NCBI RefSeq assembly: GCF_000519265.1
Contig: NZ_KI912608.1
Location: forward strand, 2,451,313-2,515,312
Source: Desulfonatronum lacustre DSM 10312
Lineage (GTDB): Bacteria; Desulfobacterota; Desulfovibrionia; Desulfovibrionales; Desulfonatronaceae
Direction: 5' to 3'
DNA: 64,000 bases
Shown here: in pieces, positions 8,046 to 17,390 of the stretch
Layout of the letters: the number at the start of each line of letters is the position of its first letter
How positions within the stretch are numbered: the first letter of the stretch is position 1
Notes under the pieces: generated by a model
What the model was told of the DNA's origin: nothing
Databases searched by the model: none
The model's input: the letters and a program-made list of their open reading frames with translations, nothing else
Translations under genes and position numbers: made by a program

Positions 8046-8951
8046 CTACGGCTTCATGGCTTTCAGGGCCTGATACAGGGCCTGGGTTCCGTCGCGGCCG
8101 TGACCCAGGGCCGAGGCTTCCTTGTACAGCCGTTCCACCAGGTCCAGTCCGGGCAAATGGATGCCCATGCGCCGGGACTCGTCCAGGGCGATGCCCATGT
8201 CCTTGATGAAATGGTCGATCATGAATCCCGGGGCATAGTCGCTCTTGAGAATGCGTGGGGCCAGATTTTCCAGGCTCCAGCAGTTGGCCGCGCCTTTGGT
8301 CACGGATTCCAGGACCTTGGTGGGCTCCAATCCGGCCGCCGCCGCGTAGATCAGACTTTCACAAACTCCGATCATGGTCCCCGCGATGACGATCTGGTTG
8401 CACATCTTCGTGTGCTGACCAGCCCCGGCCGGTCCCTGATGGACGATGTTCACGCCCATCAGTTTGAGCAGGGGAAGCACGGCCTGAAAAGTCGTTTCGT
8501 CCCCGCCGACCATGATGGACAGCTTGGCGTTGCGCGCGCCCACGTCCCCTCCGGAAACCGGAGCATCCAGGGCGGTGGCTTGGCGTTGCCGCGCGGCTTC
8601 GGCGATTTCCACGGCCAGGCTGGGACTGGTGGTGGTCATGTCCACGCAGGCCCGGCCCGGTCGCAAACCGGCCACCAGCCCTCGTTCCCCGAAATACACT
8701 TCCCGGACATCCGGAGGGAAGCCGACTATGGTGAACACCACGTCCGCGGCTTCGGCCACGGCCTTGGGCGAGTCGGCCCAGTCCGCGCCGTTATCCAGCA
8801 AGATTTGGGCTTTGGCCTTGGTCCGGGTGAACACCACGGCCTTATATCCGGCGTCCAGAAGATGCCCGCACATGGACAACCCCATCACCCCGGTCCCGAT
8901 CCATCCAATCCTCGTAGTTTCCGGCGTCACGACACTCATGTCGTTAGTCAT
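8046..8951 (-). CDS. Beta-hydroxyacid dehydrogenase (3-hydroxyisobutyrate/tartronate semialdehyde reductase family)
   Basis: A 301-residue NAD(P)-dependent dehydrogenase of the HIBADH family. Visible landmarks are the Rossmann motif GWIGTGVMGLSMCGHLLDAG, the substrate-binding DAPVSGGDVGARNAKLSIM, the catalytic lysine in GPAGAGQHTKMCNQI, and the C-terminal KDMGIALDESR segment. The ATG at 8951 is preceded by AAGGAGGAAAACG; the 30-residue upstream extension is rejected. Family members reduce or oxidise 3-hydroxyisobutyrate, tartronate semialdehyde or succinic semialdehyde; sequence alone does not decide the substrate. Confidence 0.88.
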   Translation of the reverse strand: MTNDMSVVTPETTRIGWIGTGVMGLSMCGHLLDAGYKAVVFTRTKAKAQILLDNGADWADSPKAVAEAADVVFTIVGFPPDVREVYFGERGLVAGLRPGRACVDMTTTSPSLAVEIAEAARQRQATALDAPVSGGDVGARNAKLSIMVGGDETTFQAVLPLLKLMGVNIVHQGPAGAGQHTKMCNQIVIAGTMIGVCESLIYAAAAGLEPTKVLESVTKGAANCWSLENLAPRILKSDYAPGFMIDHFIKDMGIALDESRRMGIHLPGLDLVERLYKEASALGHGRDGTQALYQALKAMKP

Positions 8952-9037
8952 CGTTTTCCTCCTTGGCTTATTGCATTGGACATCGCATTGTCCGTGGGCC
9001 GCGTCAGCGATTCTCACGCGACGAACACGGCCAAGCG

Positions 9038-9913
9038 TCAAACCTGAAGCGGCTTCTCCGTCGGGCTTCCGGCCATGGCCAGGATGGGTGCGATGATCCG
9101 GGTCATGGCTTGAGCCGTGGGGCCGTCGGAGTGGACGCGCAAAAAGGCGAATCCTTCGTCCCCGGCCCGGGCCACTTCCGGGTCCAGGGGGATTTTTCCC
9201 AGAAACGGCACTCCGGCCTCTCCGGCCAAGGCCTCGCCCCCGCCGCTACCGAATATATTTTCCACCTGGCCGCATTTGGAACAGACGTGACCACTCATAT
9301 TTTCCACGATGCCCAGCACCGGATTGCCCAACTCGGCGCAGAAGGTCACGGAGCGGCGGACGTCGTCCACGGCCACTCCCTGAGGGGTGGTCACGATCAA
9401 GGCCTTGGCCTCCGGTCCCAGAAGCTGCAAGACGGAAAGCGGCTCGTCTCCGGTCCCCGGAGGGCAGTCCACCACCAGATAATCCAGATCGCCCCAGGCG
9501 ACGTCGCGCAGAAACTGCTTGATCACGCCCATCTTGGCCGGTCCGCGCCAGATCACGGCCTCGCTGGCGCTGGACAGGAGAAACCCCAGGGACATGACCC
9601 ACAGATTCGGTCCGGCGCTGAGCGGTTCCAGCCGCCCGGCATCCAGCCGGGCCCGTTCTCCGCCCAGGCTGAGGAGCCGAGGCAGACTTGGTCCGTGGAC
9701 GTCCACGTCCAACAGCCCGGTCTTCATGCCGGCCATGGCCAGGGCCTGGGCCAGGTTCACGGCCACCGTGCTCTTGCCCACGCCGCCCTTGCCGGACAGG
9801 ACGACGATTTTGTTCTTGATCCTGGCCAAAGCAGTGCACAGGGCCTGCTCTTCCTCGTTTTTCCCGCCGCATCCCTGCTTGTCCGAGCAGGATTCGCACG
9901 CATGGTTGCTCAT
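9038..9913 (-). CDS. mrp: Mrp/NBP35-type ATP-binding iron-sulfur carrier
   Basis: A 291-residue P-loop protein of the Mrp/Nbp35 family, which assembles and delivers Fe-S clusters in the cytosol. It has a cysteine-rich N-terminus (CESCSDKQGC), the deviant Walker A motif GKGGVGKSTVAVNLAQAL, Walker B-like DYLVVDCPPGTGDE, and the CxxC pair VCSKCG near residue 208 expected to bridge a cluster at the dimer interface. The ATG at 9913 follows TTGAGGAGATTTG. The upstream 70 residues of the open frame lack a ribosome site and are rejected. It heads the long minus-strand run. Confidence 0.93.
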   Translation of the reverse strand: MSNHACESCSDKQGCGGKNEEEQALCTALARIKNKIVVLSGKGGVGKSTVAVNLAQALAMAGMKTGLLDVDVHGPSLPRLLSLGGERARLDAGRLEPLSAGPNLWVMSLGFLLSSASEAVIWRGPAKMGVIKQFLRDVAWGDLDYLVVDCPPGTGDEPLSVLQLLGPEAKALIVTTPQGVAVDDVRRSVTFCAELGNPVLGIVENMSGHVCSKCGQVENIFGSGGGEALAGEAGVPFLGKIPLDPEVARAGDEGFAFLRVHSDGPTAQAMTRIIAPILAMAGSPTEKPLQV

Positions 9914-10007
9914 AATCTCAAATCTCCTCAATGGTTGGTTTGCAAAACAATCTGAAGCAAGCGTCTCAGGCAAGCGTACCCGGCCCGGACGAACAAGGCC
10001 GGACGAA

Positions 10008-10034
10008 TTGCCGACGACTCGAGAATGGTATAAG
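10008..10034 (+). promoter_or_regulatory. Weak candidate promoter for the nitronate-monooxygenase-like gene
   Basis: TATAAG at 10029-10034 is a good -10 box; TTGCCG at 10008-10013 is the best -35 but the spacer is only 15 bases. It sits in the 219-base divergent gap between mrp and the plus-strand gene and would leave a leader of about 90 bases. Confidence 0.3.
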
Positions 10035-10132
10035 AACACGCGCAAAACAAGAGACAAACGCGGTTCAGCCACTAACCCCGATTCGTCGACAGGGGAAGGC
10101 CCGGTCCGCCTAATTTGGAGGTCAAACACATC

Positions 10133-11224
10133 ATGACGTTTCCCAGTTTACGTTTTGGCGACATGGTTGCCAAGGTTCCCATCGTCCAAGGCGGCATGGG
10201 CGTGGGCATATCCCTGTCCGGCCTCTCCTCCGCCGTGGCCAATCAAGGCGGAGTCGGCGTGATTTCCGCGGCCATGATCGGCATGAGTGAGCCGGATCTG
10301 GCCAAAAATTACGCCGAGGCCAACATCCGCGCCCTGCAGCGGGAAATCCGCAAGGCCAAGGAAATGACCAAAGGCATCCTCGGCGTGAACATCATGGTCG
10401 CGCTGAGCAATTTTGCCGACCTGGTTCGAACTTCCATCCAGGAGAAGATCGACGTCATCTTTTCCGGCGCCGGCCTGCCCTTCGACCTGCCCAAGTATCT
10501 CACCGAGGACTCGCAAACCAAGCTGGTGCCCATCGTTTCCTCGGGTCGGGCCGCGGCCATCATGTGCAGAAAATGGCTCTCCAAGTTCAACTATCTTCCG
10601 GACGGCTTCGTGGTCGAAGGGCCTCTGGCCGGCGGACACTTGGGCTTTAAGGCCGAGCAGTTGGACGATCCGGAATACCAGCTTGAAACCTTGGTCCCTC
10701 AAGTGATCGACGCGGTCAAGCCCTTTGAGCAGGAACACGGACGGGCCATTCCGGTGATCGCCGCGGGCGGCATCTTCAGCGGGGCGGACATCTGCAAGTA
10801 TCTGCGTATGGGAGCCGCCGGGGTCCAACTGGGAACCCGCTTCGTGGCCACCCACGAGTGCGACGCGGACTTGGCCTTCAAACAGGCCTTTGTCGACGCC
10901 AAGGAGGGCGACGTCACCGTGATCAAAAGCCCGGTGGGGATGCCCGGTCGGGCCCTGAAGAACCAGTTCCTGGCCGATGTGGAGGAAGGCAAACGCAAGC
11001 CGTACAAATGCCCCTACCACTGCATCGTCACCTGCGACGTCAAGAAAAGCCCGTATTGCATCGCCCAGGCTCTGTCCAACGCCAAAAAAGGGCGTTTGAA
11101 TCTCGGCTTCGCCTTCGCGGGACAAACGGCGCACCGGGTGAAAGAGCTGCTTTCGGTCAAGGAATTGATGGAATCCCTGGAGGCCGAGTACGACGCCGCC
11201 TGCGCGGCCCCCGCGTCGGCGTAG
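10133..11224 (+). CDS. Nitronate monooxygenase-like FMN enzyme (NPD family)
   Basis: A 363-residue TIM-barrel flavoprotein of the nitronate monooxygenase/2-nitropropane dioxygenase family. The signature segments are PIVQGGMGVGISLSGLSSAV at the start, VVEGPLAGGHLGF in the middle, and PVIAAGGIFSGADICKYLRMGAAGVQLGTRF (split here over two strands of the barrel) for FMN phosphate binding. The C-terminus carries several cysteines (KCPYHCIVTCDVKKSPYC), seen in anaerobe versions and possibly metal-binding. The ATG at 10133 follows GGAGGT by 10 bases. Its true substrate is unknown; many relatives in anaerobes are enoyl reductase-like (FabK). Confidence 0.85.
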   Translation: MTFPSLRFGDMVAKVPIVQGGMGVGISLSGLSSAVANQGGVGVISAAMIGMSEPDLAKNYAEANIRALQREIRKAKEMTKGILGVNIMVALSNFADLVRTSIQEKIDVIFSGAGLPFDLPKYLTEDSQTKLVPIVSSGRAAAIMCRKWLSKFNYLPDGFVVEGPLAGGHLGFKAEQLDDPEYQLETLVPQVIDAVKPFEQEHGRAIPVIAAGGIFSGADICKYLRMGAAGVQLGTRFVATHECDADLAFKQAFVDAKEGDVTVIKSPVGMPGRALKNQFLADVEEGKRKPYKCPYHCIVTCDVKKSPYCIAQALSNAKKGRLNLGFAFAGQTAHRVKELLSVKELMESLEAEYDAACAAPASA

Positions 11225-11243
11225 TCTCATCGGTTGTCGAGAA

Positions 11244-11285
11244 CACGAAAAAAGACGAGGCGTCGTGGCCTCGTCTTTTTTCGTG
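11244..11285 (+). terminator. Intrinsic terminator
   Basis: An 18-base perfect inverted repeat (arms starting CACGAAAAAAGACG) around GTCGTG, ending in a run of six T. It closes the nitronate-monooxygenase-like gene, 20 bases after its stop. Confidence 0.92.
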
Positions 11286-11599
11286 TCTCTTGAATTCACG
11301 CCTGAAACCAGTTACGAACCATCTGCTTGGTTATGGCGTTTTTTTTCGCCTTTTTTCGGGCCGGTTTCAAAACGCCCGTTTCCGATTACCTCAAGACGGA
11401 GTCTATACGAATGGACGAAGGTGGCAGTAGCACCCGACAATCTCAACCTCCCTCGGCCTTGCCCGCGAGTCGGCACGGCGCACCGCTTTTCGGGGAAACC
11501 ACGCAGTAGCAGCGCGTAGTCCGTTCCCGAGGAGTCCCTTCTTCGGCGCGCCCCTGCTCACGACCACGGGCCACAGGACCACGGGTCAGGACGCGCTCC
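11286..11599. other. Non-coding leader of mgtE
   Basis: No gene is supported in these 314 bases. Short overlapping open frames have no ribosome site or recognisable product. Because mgtE genes are often controlled by the Mg-sensing M-box riboswitch I looked for its conserved core and did not find it by eye. Several short inverted repeats are present, and a T-rich tract lies at 11338-11360. A promoter for mgtE must lie here but no clear -35/-10 pair stands out. Confidence 0.4.
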
Positions 11600-12976
11600 A
11601 TGAAAGATCCACAAATCATCTCGACGCTGAACGAGTACCTGGAGGCCGGAAATCCCAAGGCGCTCCGGGATTTCACGGCATCCCTGCACCCGGCCGACCT
11701 GGCCGATTCCCTGGATGAGCTGTCCACGAAGGACGCGGCCCAGGTCCTGGAGATCCTCTTTCCGCACCACAGCGCGGAAGTTCTGGGACAACTGGACGCG
11801 GACCTGCAGGTGGACATCGTGCTCCGCCTGTCCGACAAGCGGCTGGCGGAAATCATCACCAACATGTTCTCCGACGAACGGGTGGACCTGATCCAGCTCC
11901 TCCCGGAAGAACGTCGCCAGAACGTCCTGCGGCTGCTGGCCAGGGCGGAGCGGGAGGACATTATCCGTCTGGGCGCTTACGAAGAGGGAACCGCCGGGGC
12001 GATCATGACCTCGGACTACGCGGTGCTCAAGCCGTCCCTCACCGCGCGGCAGGCCCTGGACAAGCTGCGCCTGGAAGCCCCGGACAAGGAGACCATCTAC
12101 TACACCTACGTCATCGACGAGGAGCGTCGCTTGATCGGCCTGGTCTCGCTACGGGACCTGATCATGGCGCCGCCGGAGAAGCAAGTCGAGGACGTAATGC
12201 GCCGAGACCCGGTCACCGCCCATGTCGACGACGACCAGGAAGACGTGGCCAAAACCATGGCCAAGTACGACATCCTGGCCGTGCCGGTGGTCGACGAAAA
12301 GGACGCATTGATCGGAATCATCACCTTTGACGACGTCCACGACGTCATTGAGGAAGAGGCCTCCGAGGACTTCCACCGTATGGGCTCCATCGCCGAAGGG
12401 TTCGGTCCGTCGGCCTCGGACCTGAGCGGGTTCAAGCCCGCGGACCTCTACTACCTTTTCTTGAAGCGCGTCCCCTGGCTCCTGGCCCTGGTTTTCGTGA
12501 ACATATTTTCCGGGGCCGGCATCGCCTATTTCGAGCACACCATCCAGGCCGTGGTGTCCCTGGTCTTTTTCCTGCCCCTGCTCATCGGCAGCGGCGGGAA
12601 CGCCGGATCGCAATCCGCAACGCTGATGGTCCGCGCCCTGGCCACTGGGGAAGTCCACATGAAGGACTGGTTCAAGCTGCTCAGCCGGGAAATCCTCATC
12701 GCCCTGGCCATCGGGCTGTGCATGGGCATGGCGGTGTCCATGATCGGGATATTCCGGGTCGGGCCGGACGTGACCGTGGTCGTGGCCCTGAGCATGGTCA
12801 CCATCGTCCTCATGGGCTGCCTGATGGGCATGTCCCTGCCCTTCCTGCTGACCCGCCTGCGACTGGACCCGGCCACGGCCAGCGCCCCGCTGATCGCCTC
12901 CCTGGCCGACATTTTCGGAATTTTAATTTATTTCGGCATCGCCACCTGGTATCTCGGTCTGCAACATGTCGTATAA
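11600..12976 (+). CDS. mgtE: Magnesium transporter MgtE
   Basis: A 458-residue MgtE, a homodimeric Mg2+ channel/transporter of the inner membrane. The order is the family one: a helical N domain (about 1-130, with ILFPHHSAEVLGQLDADLQ and GAIMT), two CBS domains (about 135-260, including VMRRDPVTAHVDDDQEDV), a connecting helix, then five membrane helices from about residue 285. The ion-pore segment GSGGNAGSQSATLMVRALATG is present. The gatekeeping CBS/N domains mean activity is set by cytosolic Mg2+. Preceded by a 314-base non-coding leader. Confidence 0.95.
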   Translation: MKDPQIISTLNEYLEAGNPKALRDFTASLHPADLADSLDELSTKDAAQVLEILFPHHSAEVLGQLDADLQVDIVLRLSDKRLAEIITNMFSDERVDLIQLLPEERRQNVLRLLARAEREDIIRLGAYEEGTAGAIMTSDYAVLKPSLTARQALDKLRLEAPDKETIYYTYVIDEERRLIGLVSLRDLIMAPPEKQVEDVMRRDPVTAHVDDDQEDVAKTMAKYDILAVPVVDEKDALIGIITFDDVHDVIEEEASEDFHRMGSIAEGFGPSASDLSGFKPADLYYLFLKRVPWLLALVFVNIFSGAGIAYFEHTIQAVVSLVFFLPLLIGSGGNAGSQSATLMVRALATGEVHMKDWFKLLSREILIALAIGLCMGMAVSMIGIFRVGPDVTVVVALSMVTIVLMGCLMGMSLPFLLTRLRLDPATASAPLIASLADIFGILIYFGIATWYLGLQHVV

Positions 12977-13087
12977 AGCCAAGGGAGCAGCGCCTTCGGA
13001 TTCTGAAACTCCGCAAAACACTCTCGACGACCAAGAGAAAAAAAAGGATTTCGCGGATAGGGATGGGAAAAATCAAGCATTCATCGC

Positions 13088-14854
13088 CTACGCCATATAC
13101 TGCTGATCATAGAGCTTCTTGTAGACGTTGGACGTGATGTAGAGCTTTTCGTGGTCCCCGGTGGCTTTGATCCGACCGTTTTGGAACAGGAAGATTCGTG
13201 ACGCCAGCCGGATGGTGCTGAAGCGGTGGGCGATGATCAGCACGGTCTTGTCCTGGATCAATCCGGACAGGGCCTGCTGGATCATTTCCTCGCTGGTTGC
13301 GTCCAGGGCCGAGGTGGCCTCGTCCAGGATCAGGATCGGGGCGTTGCGCAGGAAAGCCCGGGCCAGGGCCAGGCGTTGCTTCTGGCCGCCGGAAAGGCGC
13401 ATGCCTTTTTCGCCGACCACGGTTTCGTACCCGTGGGGCAGTTCCTGGATGAATTCGTGGGCGAACGCCCGCTGCGCGGCGTATTCCACGGCCTCGGGCG
13501 GGGCGTCCTGGTTGCCGGCCAGAATGTTGGAGCGCACCGTGTCGTTGAACAGCACCGGGTCCTGGGGCACGATGGCCATGGCCCGGCGCAAGTCTTCCTT
13601 GCGCACGTCGCGCACGTCCAGGCCGTCAACATGGATCGCACCCGCGGAAACGTCGTAGAACCGGGGAATCAGGTTCGCGAAGGTGGTCTTGCCCGCCCCG
13701 CTGGGCCCCACCAGGGCCACCACCTCGCCGGGAGCAATGGTCGCGTTGACGTCCTGGAGCACCGGGATGCCCTGCTCATAGGCGAAAAAGACCCGCTCGA
13801 AACGGATTTCCCCGCGCACCTGGCCCAGTGACAGGCTCTGAGGAATTTCGGGATCTGGGACCGTGTCCTCGGTGTTCAGAATATACTCCAGGCGCTCCAG
13901 GGAGGCTTCGCCCTTGCGGATTTCATTATGGATCCGCCCCAGTTTTTTGACCGGCTCGTAAGCCATGTACAGCGCGAAAATCAAGGGGAGGATCGTCTCC
14001 AGGCTGACCCCTCTGGAGGCCGCATAAAACACGGCCCCGGCCACCCCGACGGCGGCCACCACTTCGATGGTCGGGGAAAGAATGTTCGAATACTTGACCA
14101 CCTTCATGGCCCAGTGGAACAGACTCTGAGCGGCTTGCTCGAACTTGCGGATTTCCCGCTTTTCCAGGCCGAAGGCCCGGACTTCCTTGGTCGCCGTGAG
14201 GTTTTCGTTCAGGATGGTGGTCAGGTCCGCGGTCTGGGCCAAAAACCGGTGCGCCCGGTGGAGCAGTTTCTTGCCGATGATCCGGATGGGCAGGATGCAA
14301 ATCGGCACCAGTAGCAAGGCCAGCAGCACGAAGAGCAGGTCCTGCTGCTTCATGGACAGGTAGACCACCGCGCCCAGGGCTCCGACAAAGGTCAGCGGCT
14401 GCTTGATCAGGTCGTTGGCCACGGTGGTCACCACCCCCTGCAACTGCCCGGTATCGTTGACCACCCGAGCCAGAAGGTCGCCGCTTTTGTTCTTCTGATA
14501 AAAGGCCAGCGGCAGTTCCTGCAGTTTGCTGAAGACCCGCACCCGCAGCGCTTCCAACACCTTCCCGCCGCAGTAGTGGATCAGATAGACGTTCAGGAAG
14601 CCGCTGGCCGCGCGGATCAGAAAGACGACGGGAATGAGCGCGGTCACCGCCAGCAGCATGGCCGTGGATGGCGGTTCCGGACCGAAAATGACCGGAAAAA
14701 CCCGGTCGGCCATGAAGGGTAGCCCGAAGCCGCTGGCTATGCCGAAGATTACCCCGAAAAAGATGGCCGCGGCGAAATGCAGCCGCACCGCGCCCAGCAG
14801 GGCGAAATAGGGCAGAAAACGTTTGAACAATCCTTCGCTTTGCTTTACTCGCAT
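13088..14854 (-). CDS. msbA: MsbA-like lipid exporter, ABC half-transporter
   Basis: A 588-residue half-transporter with six membrane helices in the first 320 residues and a nucleotide-binding domain after. Walker A is GPSGAGKTT, the signature is LSGGQKQRLALARAF, and Walker B runs into ILILDEATSALD. Length and domain order match MsbA, which flips lipid A across the inner membrane. Neighbouring waaA and a heptosyltransferase-like gene, both for lipopolysaccharide core, support a lipid A role, although drug or peptide export by a related ABC protein cannot be excluded. Divergent from the GT9 gene with only 48 bases between the starts. Confidence 0.85.
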   Translation of the reverse strand: MRVKQSEGLFKRFLPYFALLGAVRLHFAAAIFFGVIFGIASGFGLPFMADRVFPVIFGPEPPSTAMLLAVTALIPVVFLIRAASGFLNVYLIHYCGGKVLEALRVRVFSKLQELPLAFYQKNKSGDLLARVVNDTGQLQGVVTTVANDLIKQPLTFVGALGAVVYLSMKQQDLLFVLLALLLVPICILPIRIIGKKLLHRAHRFLAQTADLTTILNENLTATKEVRAFGLEKREIRKFEQAAQSLFHWAMKVVKYSNILSPTIEVVAAVGVAGAVFYAASRGVSLETILPLIFALYMAYEPVKKLGRIHNEIRKGEASLERLEYILNTEDTVPDPEIPQSLSLGQVRGEIRFERVFFAYEQGIPVLQDVNATIAPGEVVALVGPSGAGKTTFANLIPRFYDVSAGAIHVDGLDVRDVRKEDLRRAMAIVPQDPVLFNDTVRSNILAGNQDAPPEAVEYAAQRAFAHEFIQELPHGYETVVGEKGMRLSGGQKQRLALARAFLRNAPILILDEATSALDATSEEMIQQALSGLIQDKTVLIIAHRFSTIRLASRIFLFQNGRIKATGDHEKLYITSNVYKKLYDQQYMA

Positions 14855-14902
14855 CGTAGCGCGTCACCCCCTGCAAGTACTCCATCGGTATATAGTATCG
14901 TC

Positions 14903-16009
14903 ATGCATTCTCCCACGGTTCTGATCATCAAGCCTTCGTCCCTCGGGGACATCGTTCACGGACTACTCGTCGCCCAAATGATCAAGGTCGGATTTCCGGA
15001 GGCCCGGATCGACTGGGTCTGCCGGGACGTTTTCGCGCCGCTGGTGGCGGCTTGTCCGGTGGTGGACGACGTCCTGCTCTTCCAGCGCCATGGCGGGCCA
15101 ACGGGGTTTCTGCGCTTGATCCGCGCCGTGCGCAAACGGCGCTATTCCCATGTCCTGGACATGCAGGGCCTGGCCCGTAGCGGACTGATCGCCTTGGCGG
15201 CCCGGGCCGACGTGGTCGTCGGTCGCGACGACGCCCGTGAAGGGGCGAGGATCGCTTACCATCGGCGCACGCCCTTGCCAACCGCCGGCCGCGACGCCCA
15301 CGCCGTGGACGTCTTGGCCGAGTTTCTGCCTCTTTTGGGCTTGCCCAGGAATGTCGTCGCCCGGCTGCCTTTCCGGTCGCCCTCCCGATCGCCTTTCCGG
15401 TTATTTGGACGTTTGCCGGAAATGCCGCCCGGAACCCTTCGCGACAACGTTCACGCAGACCGCCCCGGATCGCCAGAGCTTTCCACGAAAAGCCCGACGC
15501 CAGGCCAGACCTCAAACCAGACTTCGGGCCCGATCCTGCTGTTTCCCGAAAGCAGTCGGCCCGAAAAAAATTGGCCGGGCTATGCGGCGCTGACCAAGTT
15601 GCTGCTCGACGCCCTACCCGACGCTTTCGCGGCCTGGGCCGGAGCCCATGCCGTGCCAAGTCCCTCCGGTCTCGCGGGCTTTTCGGAATCGAACACTCCG
15701 CGTTTTCTGAACATGACCGGGCAAACCTCCCTTTCCGAATTACCCTGGCTCATCGCCCAGGCCCGTCTGGTGGTCGGCAACGACAGCGGGCCGCTGCACC
15801 TGGCCGCGGCCATGGGCGTGCCGACCCTGGCCCTGTTCGGTCCCACGGCCCCGGCCAAGTACCGCCCGTATCCCGGAGACGACCGACGCAATCGTGTCCT
15901 GTGCGCGCCTGGTGGCGACATGGGGTTGCTTCGGCCCGAGGTGGCCTTGGGGGCGGTGCTGGAGGCCATCCGGATACAACTCAGCGATTTGGCTCAAGAA
16001 AGCGGGTGA
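14903..16009 (+). CDS. Glycosyltransferase family 9 (heptosyltransferase-like)
   Basis: A 368-residue GT-B enzyme of family 9, which adds heptose to the LPS inner core. It starts TVLIIKPSSLGDIVHGLLVA, typical of WaaC/WaaF, and has the C-terminal sugar-nucleotide motif ARLVVGNDSGPLHLAAAMGVPTLALFGPT split over a loop. Between the two domains is a low-complexity insert rich in Arg, Ser and Pro (RSPSRSPFRLFG) and then Thr/Ser/Gln. The ATG at 14903 has a weak ribosome site. Its 3' end overlaps the convergent waaA gene by 29 bases. Confidence 0.85.
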   Translation: MHSPTVLIIKPSSLGDIVHGLLVAQMIKVGFPEARIDWVCRDVFAPLVAACPVVDDVLLFQRHGGPTGFLRLIRAVRKRRYSHVLDMQGLARSGLIALAARADVVVGRDDAREGARIAYHRRTPLPTAGRDAHAVDVLAEFLPLLGLPRNVVARLPFRSPSRSPFRLFGRLPEMPPGTLRDNVHADRPGSPELSTKSPTPGQTSNQTSGPILLFPESSRPEKNWPGYAALTKLLLDALPDAFAAWAGAHAVPSPSGLAGFSESNTPRFLNMTGQTSLSELPWLIAQARLVVGNDSGPLHLAAAMGVPTLALFGPTAPAKYRPYPGDDRRNRVLCAPGGDMGLLRPEVALGAVLEAIRIQLSDLAQESG

Positions 16010-17315
16010 TCGCGTCCACGGTCCGCCGCGTGGCTCCCTTCCCGGCTCGGTGCCAGTTCCTGGCCGCCCGGCCCATGTCTCGCCGCGCGGTCTGATCGCG
16101 CAACAGCATCGCCACAGTGTCGAACACTTCCGTTTCATCCCGGACGACCTGGCCGGCCTTTGCCGCGAGCATGGAATCGACCACGGCCCGGAAATTCTGC
16201 ATGTTCGGGCCGAACAGCACGGGTTTGCCCAAGGCCGCGGCCTCGATGGGGTTCTGACCTCCCTGGTGCGGGGCCATGCTTTTGCCCACGAAGACCACAT
16301 CCGCGGCCTGGAGCAAAACGACCATCTCTCCGGTGGTGTCGGCCACGGCCACATTCACCGGACCTTCGGCCAAACCGGAAGAGCGAAAGTGCGCGGCGAC
16401 GGCCTCCTTGATCAGCAAACCCCTCAGCTCGGCCCGACGTTCGGCGTGTCGGGGGATCAGCAGGAGCTTGCACGGCAGCCCGTGGTCCGTGAGCTTGCAG
16501 GCCACCCGGAGAAGCATTTCTTCTTCCCCCGGCCAGGTGGAGGCTCCAGCTAAAACCAGAGGGCGTGCCGGGTCTTCGCAGTCCGCACGATCCCCCCCCG
16601 CCTCCAGACCCAGGCCCAGGTCCGTACGCAACTGCTCCAATTCCGCGGAAACCAGGATCGGGGCCGGGGTCATATCCAGTTTGAGGTTTCCGCTGGTCAC
16701 GATGCGATCTTCCGTGATCCCCAGTCGCGCGAAGCGCCGCCCGTCCTCCTCCGAGGCGGTCACAATCCGTGACAGCATGGCGAAGGGTTCGCGCAGCGGA
16801 CGCGGCAAAGCGTGCCAGCGGCGAAAGGACCGCTCCGAGAGCCGGGCATTGATCAACACCGTGGGGACTCCCCGGAGCCGGGCTTGATGCAGGTGCTCCG
16901 GCCAGATTTCCCCCTCCATCAGCAGGCACAGGTCCGGCTGAAGTCGACTCCAGGTCCGTCGGCTGATCGGCCAGAAATCCACCGGAAAATAGCCGAGGTA
17001 GGTCAAATACGGCTCGTACTTGCGTTCCGCCAGAGCGTAGCCCGTGCTGGTGGTGGTGGTCATCACGATTTGAATCGCCGGATGCTCCTCGCGCAACAAC
17101 TCCAGCAGCGGCCCCAGAGCTTGCAGCTCACCGACGCTGACGGCATGAATCCATACCCGGCGCACTCCGGCAGGCTGGGGCGGCAGTACCGGCACCCGCC
17201 CCAGGCGCTGGCCGAAGTGCCGGGCATAGCCGCCCCGGCGAAGCATCCGCGGCAGGTAGAACGGCAGGGCCGCCAGCAGGGCAACGGGGAAAAGCAGGCG
17301 ATAGAGCAGGAGCAT
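15981..17315 (-). CDS. waaA: 3-deoxy-D-manno-octulosonic acid (Kdo) transferase
   Basis: A 444-residue WaaA/KdtA, which transfers Kdo to lipid IVA at the cytosolic face of the inner membrane. An N-terminal hydrophobic anchor (LLYRLLFPVALLAALPFYLP) is followed by RVWIHAVSVGELQALGPLL, the acceptor-site block with the catalytic Glu, LLMEGEIWPEHLHQA, and the C-terminal donor-binding region with GQNPIEAAALGKPVLFGPN. I chose the ATG at 17315; upstream in-frame TTG codons at 17324 and 17336 are possible. Confidence 0.93.
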   Translation of the reverse strand: MLLLYRLLFPVALLAALPFYLPRMLRRGGYARHFGQRLGRVPVLPPQPAGVRRVWIHAVSVGELQALGPLLELLREEHPAIQIVMTTTTSTGYALAERKYEPYLTYLGYFPVDFWPISRRTWSRLQPDLCLLMEGEIWPEHLHQARLRGVPTVLINARLSERSFRRWHALPRPLREPFAMLSRIVTASEEDGRRFARLGITEDRIVTSGNLKLDMTPAPILVSAELEQLRTDLGLGLEAGGDRADCEDPARPLVLAGASTWPGEEEMLLRVACKLTDHGLPCKLLLIPRHAERRAELRGLLIKEAVAAHFRSSGLAEGPVNVAVADTTGEMVVLLQAADVVFVGKSMAPHQGGQNPIEAAALGKPVLFGPNMQNFRAVVDSMLAAKAGQVVRDETEVFDTVAMLLRDQTARRDMGRAARNWHRAGKGATRRTVDAITRFLEPNR

Positions 17316-17390
17316 GCGCCGTTTCAACGCAACCAAGACGGCTTGGTCAGGAGATTGCCTCGGACCGCGTGAGACTTGGGACAGGCTCGG

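Noticed and set aside
11286-11599. Possible M-box (Mg) riboswitch before mgtE
   Set aside because: The conserved core of the M-box could not be found by eye; a covariance-model search would decide.
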